From contig NZ_CP019728.1 in the NCBI RefSeq assembly GCF_002005405.1, forward strand, positions 372,001-436,000: 64,000 nt of DNA. The letters are read 5' to 3'. The stretch is from Jeotgalibaca dankookensis. Lineage in GTDB: Bacteria; Bacillota; Bacilli; Lactobacillales; Aerococcaceae. The translations under genes and the position numbers were made by a program. Under the pieces are notes generated by a model. The model was not told the origin of the DNA and did no database searches. It saw nothing but the letters and a program-made list of their open reading frames with translations. Below, piece after piece: positions 57,843 to 64,000 of this stretch; positions within the stretch are counted from its first letter, which is position 1, and each line of letters begins with the position of its first letter.

Positions 57843-59575
57843 TGACAAACCGTTTAGTAGGTATTGCAGCTAGTGATGGCATTGCAATTGGAAAAGCCTA
57901 CCTTTTGACGGAGCCAGACTTATCTTTTGGAAAAATTTCAATCAATGATCCAGAGGGCGAAACAAATCGTCTTCTGGATTCTTTTGAAAAATCAAAAGAG
58001 GAGATTCAAGGTATCCGTGATCATGTAGCAGTAGCTGTTGGTGACGAAGAGGCCCAAGTTTTTGATGCTCATCTGATGGTTTTATCTGACCCTGAGTTAA
58101 CTGAAGGTATAAAAAATGAAATTACAAACAATAAAATAAACGCTGAGGCTGCTTTATCACAAGTTGCAAATATGTATATTAGTATGTTTGCAGCAATGGA
58201 AGATAACCCTTATATGCAAGAGCGTGCTGCTGACATCAGAGATGTTACCGAGCGCGTTATGTCGCATTTACTAGGTTTGAAGATTCCAAGTCCAGCAACT
58301 ATAAATAAAGAAGTCGTTATTGTAGCGCAAGATTTAACACCAAGTGATACTGCACAATTAAACCGCCAATTCGTAAAAGGGTTTGTAACCGATATCGGAG
58401 GGCGTACGTCTCACTCGGCCATTATGGCGCGTTCTTTGGAAATTCCAGCGATTGTTGGAACAAAAACAGTAACCCAAACGGTTTCTGAAGGAGATATGAT
58501 TATCGTTGATGGTCTTAAAGGCGACGTTATCATTAATCCGGATGAAGAAACAATTGCTTCTTATCAACAACAACGCTTAGAATTTGAAAAATTACAAGCA
58601 GAATGGCAAAAATTAAAAAATGCTAAAAGTATTACTAAAGATGGTAAACAAATTGAAATCGCAGCAAACATTGGTACACCAAAAGATTTAGTTGGTGTGA
58701 ATGATAATGGTGCGGAAGGAATCGGTCTGTATCGAACTGAATTTTTATATATGGATTCTGAAGACTTCCCTACTGAAGATGAGCAATTTGAAGCCTACAA
58801 AGAAGTTTTAGAAGGCGTCAATGGAAATGCGGTTGTTGTGCGTACCATGGATATTGGTGGCGACAAAGAACTGCCTTATCTAGATTTACCAGAAGAGATG
58901 AACCCATTCTTAGGGTACCGTGCCGTTCGGATATCTTTAGCTGAAACGGATATGTTCCGTACGCAATTGCGTGCCTTGTTACGTGCATCTCACTACGGGA
59001 AATTGCGTATCATGTTCCCAATGATTGCAACAGTAAATGAATTCCGTGATGCAAAAGCAATACTAGAAGAAGAAAAAGAAGCTTTAGTGGCTGCTGGAAC
59101 ACCCGTTTCAGACGAAATTCAAGTTGGAATTATGATAGAAATTCCTGCTGCAGCCGTTTTGGCACACCAATTTGCTAAAGAAGTTGACTTCTTTAGCATT
59201 GGAACTAACGATCTAATCCAATATACGATGGCAGCAGACCGCATGAACGAACGCGTTTCATACTTGTACCAACCGTATAATCCATCTATCTTAACGCTAC
59301 TAAAACACGTAATTGATTCTGCTCATGCAGAAGGTAAGTGGGTTGGTATGTGTGGGGAAATGGCTGGCGATCAAACAGCTGTCCCATTGTTACTTGGTCT
59401 TGGATTAGATGAGTTTTCAATGAGTGCTTCAAGTGTTTTAAAAACAAGAAGTCTAATTGCAAAACTAGACTCAAAAGAAATGGAAAAACTAGCTGATAAA
59501 GCAATCAACGAATGTTCAACTGTTCAAGAAGTGATCGCTTTAGTTAAAGAAGTAGAAGCAAGTATAGCAAAATAA
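57842..59575 (+). CDS. ptsI: PTS enzyme I
   Basis: 577 residues. The phosphohistidine is His191 in [18 protein letters not shown]. The PEP-binding barrel shows [15 protein letters not shown] and [17 protein letters not shown]. It transfers phosphate from PEP to HPr. A terminator follows immediately. Confidence 0.97.
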   Translation: MTNRLVGIAASDGIAIGKAYLLTEPDLSFGKISINDPEGETNRLLDSFEKSKEEIQGIRDHVAVAVGDEEAQVFDAHLMVLSDPELTEGIKNEITNNKINAEAALSQVANMYISMFAAMEDNPYMQERAADIRDVTERVMSHLLGLKIPSPATINKEVVIVAQDLTPSDTAQLNRQFVKGFVTDIGGRTSHSAIMARSLEIPAIVGTKTVTQTVSEGDMIIVDGLKGDVIINPDEETIASYQQQRLEFEKLQAEWQKLKNAKSITKDGKQIEIAANIGTPKDLVGVNDNGAEGIGLYRTEFLYMDSEDFPTEDEQFEAYKEVLEGVNGNAVVVRTMDIGGDKELPYLDLPEEMNPFLGYRAVRISLAETDMFRTQLRALLRASHYGKLRIMFPMIATVNEFRDAKAILEEEKEALVAAGTPVSDEIQVGIMIEIPAAAVLAHQFAKEVDFFSIGTNDLIQYTMAADRMNERVSYLYQPYNPSILTLLKHVIDSAHAEGKWVGMCGEMAGDQTAVPLLLGLGLDEFSMSASSVLKTRSLIAKLDSKEMEKLADKAINECSTVQEVIALVKEVEASIAK

Positions 59576-59582
59576 AGAGCTT

Positions 59583-59618
59583 AAAAAGTCACTAGAGAAA
59601 TTTCTAGTGACTTTTTTT
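59583..59618 (+). terminator. Intrinsic terminator of ptsHI
   Basis: AAAGTCACTAGA pairs with TCTAGTGACTTT, then seven T. Confidence 0.93.
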
Positions 59619-59710
59619 GTGCGGCTTTTAAACAATAGAAAAAGCTTGTTAATACGATTTGTTTAGATGGTTTGGTATACTAAAACAAACCGTATAGGAG
59701 GAGGGGAAAT

Positions 59711-60577
59711 ATGAGTAAGAAGATTGGTTTTATTGGGACAGGTGTCATGGGATCGTCTATGGTAGAACATCTCCTTGATGCAGGACACGAAGTTTATGTT
59801 TATAATCGAACAAAAAGTAAAACAGACCCATTAGTATCAAAGGGTGCTATTTGGCAAGGATCACCTGCTGCAGTGACAAAAAAAAGTGACATTATTATTA
59901 CAATTGTAGGGTATCCTAAAGATGTAGAGAATACTCACTTTGGTGAGGATGGTATTTTTGAAACAGCTAAACCAGGTGATATTCTTATTGATATGACAAC
60001 GAGTACACCTAGTTTAGCAGTTAAAATATATGAAGCAGCAAAGCAAAGACAAATTGAATCCTTAGACGCGCCTGTTTCGGGTGGAGATAAAGGGGCTAAG
60101 AACGGAACGCTGACTACCATGGTAGGTGGTGAACGTGCTACATTTGAAAAAGCCAAAGAAATATTAGAAGTTTTCTCCAGCAAAGTTATGTTACAAGGAC
60201 CCGCCGGTAGTGGCCAGCATACTAAGATGGCAAACCAGATTATGATTGCGAGTACCATGGTGGGAATGACTGAGTTAATGGTATATGCAAAAAAAGCAGG
60301 GTTAAATGTTGAAAGTGTCATTGAACAAGTCGGTTCAGGGGCAGCTGGTAATTGGTCGCTAACAAATTATTCTCCTCGCATTTTACAAAAGGATTATTCA
60401 CCTGGATTCTTTGTAAAACACTTTATTAAAGATTTAAACATCGCGCTTGACGAAGCTGAAAAAATGGAATTAGCGTTGCCAGGAACTAAATTGGCACGGG
60501 ATCTGTACCAACAATTAGCTGAAAGTAGGCACGCAGAAGATGGGACACAAGCACTGATTAAATTATGGTGGAATTAG
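59711..60577 (+). CDS. NAD(P)-dependent beta-hydroxyacid dehydrogenase family protein
   Basis: 288 residues of the 3-hydroxyisobutyrate/tartronate semialdehyde reductase family: dinucleotide motif GFIGTGVMGSSMVEHL, the substrate signature DAPVSGGDKGAKNGTL, and catalytic Lys in GQHTKMANQIMI. The substrate is not predictable. Monocistronic, with AGGAGGAGGGG before its start. Confidence 0.88.
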   Translation: MSKKIGFIGTGVMGSSMVEHLLDAGHEVYVYNRTKSKTDPLVSKGAIWQGSPAAVTKKSDIIITIVGYPKDVENTHFGEDGIFETAKPGDILIDMTTSTPSLAVKIYEAAKQRQIESLDAPVSGGDKGAKNGTLTTMVGGERATFEKAKEILEVFSSKVMLQGPAGSGQHTKMANQIMIASTMVGMTELMVYAKKAGLNVESVIEQVGSGAAGNWSLTNYSPRILQKDYSPGFFVKHFIKDLNIALDEAEKMELALPGTKLARDLYQQLAESRHAEDGTQALIKLWWN

Positions 60578-60656
60578 TAAAGTTTAAAAAAATAATGCGA
60601 GGCCATAGAAATAATGTTAAAATGATAAATAAGTCTGTTTCGAAAGGGGAAAAATT

Positions 60657-60887
60657 ATGAAACCTTCACAATTATCAGCAATCATTCGCCGCCTAGAAGT
60701 GATGATGGAAGACGATGGGGAAATCGAAGTTCGTCGCTTTGAGAAAGATGGGGAAGAACGATGTGTAGTAAAATATGATCGGGAAACACAAACCTTTGAG
60801 TTAGAAGAACGTGAAAGTAACCAATCCTATCAATTTGATGATTTAGATTTAGTTGCGATAGAAATTTTTGAATTAATCCAAGACTAA
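60657..60887 (+). CDS. ykuJ: YkuJ-like small protein (DUF1797)
   Basis: A 76-residue protein matching B. subtilis YkuJ: an opening helix LSAIIRRLEVMM, central strands RRFEKDGEERCVVKYD and a C-terminal DLDLVAIEIFELIQD. Function unknown. Start after AAAGGGG. Confidence 0.8.
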   Translation: MKPSQLSAIIRRLEVMMEDDGEIEVRRFEKDGEERCVVKYDRETQTFELEERESNQSYQFDDLDLVAIEIFELIQD

Positions 60888-60946
60888 AGTAAGAAGAAGG
60901 GTGGACGAGAGTCTACTCTTTTCCTATATCAAAGGGAAGTAATCAT

Positions 60947-62146
60947 ATGGTATTGACAGTAAAAGTAGCACTGTTAAGCTTTGGAACTGTTTGACGTGGC
61001 GTCTACGATATTCTTTATGAAAACGGTAAAGAGATCGTGAAACGAACAGATATAAATATAGAAATTATAAAAATATTAGCGTCCGATCAAACAGCTCACT
61101 TGGCCGCTATTGAAAAAGGGTTACCCATAACCAATCAATTTGAAACGATTGATATTGTGGTCGAGGTAATGGGAAGCCCAGAAGTTGCCAAAACCTATAT
61201 AAGCCAAGCTTTGAAATCAGGAAAAAACGTTGTTACTGCTAATAAGGATATCATAGCAGCCTATGAGAGCGAATTAGGAAAAATTGCTGAGGTAAATGGC
61301 AAGGATTTATTTTTTGAAGCGAGTGTAGCAGGCGGGGTTCCCATTACTCGTGTCTTATCAGATAGTTTTGTAGGTGATCGCATTCAAGAAATAAATGGTA
61401 TTTTAAATGGTACAACCAACTTTATTATGAGTCAGATGTATGATGACCATCAAAGTTATCAAGATGGATTGCGTTTATCTCAAGAGCTGGGGTTTGCAGA
61501 AGCGGACCCCAGTGCTGATGTTGAAGGTTTAGATCCGGCCCGTAAGTTAATTATTTTAATGAAATTAGCCTTTGGATATACAGCAAAATTATCTAATTTA
61601 ACTGTGGAAGGGAAATAAACATTGACATAAACTGATTTTCTAATAGCTGAGAAGTTAGGGTTTACACTTAAATTAATTGCACATGCAAAAAAAATAAACA
61701 CTAATTTAGTAGCAATGGTTACAGTGATGCTTGTCCCTTTGGATCATCTACTAGCAGCAGTAAAGAATGAGAATAATGCTGTGTTACTAGTAGGAGAGTC
61801 AGTAGGTGAAACTATGTTTTACGGACCTGGAGCAGGAGGGTTACCAACAGGTAATAGTATAGTAGCTGATATACTTGCCGTTTCAAGAAATATAGCTTCC
61901 CATTCGACAGGACAAACTAATCAGGGCATTTCTGAAAAATTCGATTGGTTAGAGACTAACGCTTTTTATTTTGATGTCCTACTGCGTAGTGATGATAGTC
62001 AGTTAATTGTTAATTGTTTAAAAATTAAAGGAATTTTAGGGCATAGGATTAGCGATACGCATGTATTTGTGAAACGAATATCGGAAGCTCAATTAAGCAA
62101 CTTGCGAAGAGATGTTCCCATCCATGCTGTATTTAGAAGTCTATAG
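60947..62146 (+). pseudogene. hom: Homoserine dehydrogenase with three in-frame stops
   Basis: One frame of 400 codons matches homoserine dehydrogenase end to end: the N-terminal Rossmann loop, EASVAGGVPITRVLSDSF, NGTTNFIMSQMYD, EADPSADVEGLDPARKL and a C-terminal ACT-like region (NAFYFDVLLRSDDS). It is interrupted by TGA at 60992 in place of the dinucleotide-loop Gly (GTVGRG), TAA at 61616 and TAA at 61628. No frameshift is needed to join the parts. The first stop destroys the NAD-binding loop, so the enzyme is almost surely inactive. Confidence 0.9.
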
Positions 62147-62158
62147 GGAGAAGATTAT

Positions 62159-63026
62159 ATGAAGCTAATAAGAGTACCGGCAACGTCCGCTAACTTGGGA
62201 CCAGGGTTTGATTCCTTCGGTGTAGTGATTTCTCTATACTTATGAGTTAAAGGTTCTAGCACCAAGTGAAACCTGGTTTATTGCGCACAATTTAGGTAAG
62301 GATATTCCTCATGACCACAATAACCTAATTATTCAAACAGCGCTTAAGTTAATTCCCAATCTAACTCCTCACCATTTGCAAATGACCTCTGAGATAGCAC
62401 CAGCAAGAGGTTTAGGGAGCAGCTCGGCTGCTATTGTTGCTGGTATCGAATTAGCGAATTTATTAGGTGATCTAGAATTAACAGCGGATGCAAAAATTCA
62501 ATGGGCTTCTAAAATAGAAGGACATCCAGATAATGTTACGCCTGCAATCGTTGGGGGATTTGTTGTAAGAGCAGTATTGGATGACCGTGTTTACTGGAAA
62601 AAAATTCCTTTTCTAGATGTAGCGATGGTTGTCTGTGTACCAGAACATCAATTAAAAACCATTCAAAGTCGAACCGTTTTGCCAACAAATTTGCCGTTTA
62701 AACAGGCTGTTAAAGTGAGTAGTTTAGCAAACGTTTTATTAGCATCCTTACAAAAGGGAAATTTAATAACGGCAGGTAAAATGATAGAGTCAGATATTTT
62801 TCATGAACCCTATCGAGCTAAATTAATACCAGAACTTAATCACGTTCGTTCAATTGGCCATGAGGAAGCAGCCTATGGAACATATATAAGTGGGGCAGGT
62901 ACAGCCGTTATGACAATGATTTCTCGTGAATATGCAAGGAATCTTCGAGAACGCTTACAAATAGAGCTTCCACGTTGTCGGACGCATATAACACATGTTG
63001 GTGGGAAAGAATCGGTCATTTTATAA
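62159..63026 (+). pseudogene. thrB: Homoserine kinase with a single frameshift
   Basis: The start ([17 protein letters not shown]) and, one frame over, the rest of a GHMP kinase ([17 protein letters not shown], then PARGLGSSSAAIVAG, the ATP loop) are both intact. An extra T at about 62243 turns the expected TTA GAG into TTA TGA G, stopping translation after 28 codons. It directly follows the broken hom gene, as the hom-thrB operon does in other Firmicutes. Confidence 0.9.
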
Positions 63027-63125
63027 AGGAGATAGACTTGGTAACGCTCTTCTTGTCTTTCTTTGCTATTCTCTTATAATAAGGGTACAATTAATTGCTG
63101 AAAATAAACAGAACGAGGAGAAATT

Positions 63126-63653
63126 ATGCTGGAACAATTTAAGCCTGATTGGATGATTGAAACGGTTTATCAAATCACACCGGAGATGCTAAAAAAACAT
63201 AATATTAAAGCGGTTTTTGCAGATTTGGATAACACCTTGATAGCTTGGAATAACCCCAATGGTACACCAGAATTAAGAGAGTGGATTAAAAATTTAAAAG
63301 CCCATGAAATCCCTGTTGTTATTGTTTCAAACAACAGTAATAAACGTGTTAAAATTGTAGCAGAACTTTTGGGGTTAGGTTATGTATCGCGTGCTTTTAA
63401 GCCTCTTACGGCAGGGATAAAAAGAGCTTCTAGGAAGATTGGAGTACCAATTGAGGAGTGTGTTATGATTGGTGACCAACTGATTACAGATATTCAAGGG
63501 GCAAATCGAGCTGGGGTACGTACGATTTTAGTACGACCTATCATTGACTCGGATGCTTGGAATACACGCTTGAATCGTTTTATAGAAAGATACATCATGC
63601 GGTATTTATTGAAAAAAAATCCTGACATGAAATGGAGGAATGAATGTGACTGA
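63126..63653 (+). CDS. yqeG: YqeG-family HAD IIIA-type phosphatase
   Basis: 175 residues with HAD motif I in FADLDNTLIAWN, VSNNSNKRV as motif II and MIGDQLITDIQGANRAG as motif IV. Always found with yqeH in Firmicutes, probably linked to ribosome biogenesis. The stop overlaps the yqeH start. Confidence 0.92.
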   Translation: MLEQFKPDWMIETVYQITPEMLKKHNIKAVFADLDNTLIAWNNPNGTPELREWIKNLKAHEIPVVIVSNNSNKRVKIVAELLGLGYVSRAFKPLTAGIKRASRKIGVPIEECVMIGDQLITDIQGANRAGVRTILVRPIIDSDAWNTRLNRFIERYIMRYLLKKNPDMKWRNECD

Positions 63654-64000
63654 AGAAGAACTATATTGTATTGGTTGTGGGGCTAAAATACAAACAGAAG
63701 ATAAAACATTGCGCGGGTATACACCGGCTAGTGCATTAGCCAAAGGATTAGAATCTGGGCAAGTACTCTGTCAGCGTTGCTTCCGTTTACGTCATTATAA
63801 TCAACTTGAAAAAGTATTCGCAACTGACGATGAATTCTTAGCTATGCTAGATAGTATCGGTGAAGAGAAAGCATTAGTAGTGAAGGTGGTTGATATTTTT
63901 GACGTTTATGGGAGTATGATTCCCGGCTTACATCGTTTTGTGGGAAATAATCCTGTTTTAATGGTTGGAAATAAAGTTGATGTGTTACCACGGTCTATTA
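63646..64000 (+). CDS. yqeH: Ribosome biogenesis GTPase YqeH (3' end outside window)
   Basis: 118 codons are present. An N-terminal zinc finger (LYCIGCGAKI, VLCQRCFRLRHYN) is followed by the start of a circularly permuted GTPase with VKVVDIFDVYGS (G4/G5 order reversed) and MVGNKVDVLPR. GTG 63646 with GGAGG seven bases upstream is preferred over the in-frame ATG at 63640. Confidence 0.92.
   Translation, partial: MTEEELYCIGCGAKIQTEDKTLRGYTPASALAKGLESGQVLCQRCFRLRHYNQLEKVFATDDEFLAMLDSIGEEKALVVKVVDIFDVYGSMIPGLHRFVGNNPVLMVGNKVDVLPRSI

Noticed and set aside
60992-60994. Selenocysteine at the TGA in hom
   Set aside because: The position is a Gly of the dinucleotide-binding loop, and two more stop codons follow.

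Overview
The window is about 64 kb of low-GC Gram-positive chromosome. The gene set points to Lactobacillales: ClpE with a CtsR box, mecA-coiA-pepF-spxH, relQ-nadK, a water-forming type NADH oxidase, ptsHI, prfC and yqeG/yqeH. The family is probably Carnobacteriaceae or a close enterococcal relative; that placement is inferred from gene content, not measured. No rRNA or tRNA gene was seen.

Layout. (1) 1-12053: a Firmicutes-type ethanolamine utilisation (eut) microcompartment operon, cut at its 5' end inside eutW: eutW, eutA, eutB, eutC, eutL, a EutK-like shell protein, eutE, eutM, a EutT-like adenosyltransferase, eutD (PduL), a TIGR02536-type protein, eutN, eutH, eutQ. A two-hairpin antiterminator/terminator of the EutV (ANTAR) type precedes eutA. 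A second structured leader lies between eutM and eutT. (2) 12158-14352: two overlapping old-yellow-enzyme-like flavin oxidoreductases. (3) 15087-16199: alanine dehydrogenase interrupted by one amber codon. (4) 16310-21487: a DUF975 membrane protein, then a complete bgl-type beta-glucoside operon (LicT antiterminator, PTS IIBCA, GH1 enzyme) with cre and RAT sites. A family of palindromic repeats flanks it on both sides. (5) 21927-23016: an O-acetyltransferase and an ABC permease remnant.

(6) 23131-33425: the most interesting block. It contains relatives of all eight genes of the poorly understood E. coli yhfSTUVWXYZ cluster, in the order U-T-V(php)-S-Z-Y-X-W. A secreted lipoprotein serine hydrolase precedes it, with an amidase-signature protein divergent from that. 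The serine hydrolase gene and yhfU have matching promoters and a near-identical 24-bp palindromic operator, so one regulator (probably the YhfZ-like protein) appears to control both. This suggests a catabolic system that hydrolyses an extracellular amide or peptide-like compound, imports the product, and processes it with PLP enzymes, a metal-dependent hydrolase and a mutase-like enzyme. (7) 33482-37266: a HAD phosphatase/mutase, then a Gfo/Idh/MocA oxidoreductase, neutral-ceramidase-like hydrolase and SIS protein, probably an amino-sugar or sphingolipid-related cassette.

(8) 37590-60887: conserved housekeeping genes. A GC-rich IS3-family element sits between mecA and coiA and appears to have split the mecA terminator. 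A D-2-hydroxyacid dehydrogenase sits inside the relQ-nadK-rlu-mgtE string. (9) 60947-63026: hom and thrB are both broken, which suggests loss of the homoserine/threonine branch. (10) 63126-end: yqeG and the start of yqeH.

Four loci (ald, hom, thrB, ABC permease) look like recent or ongoing gene decay. The eut and yhf loci look intact.
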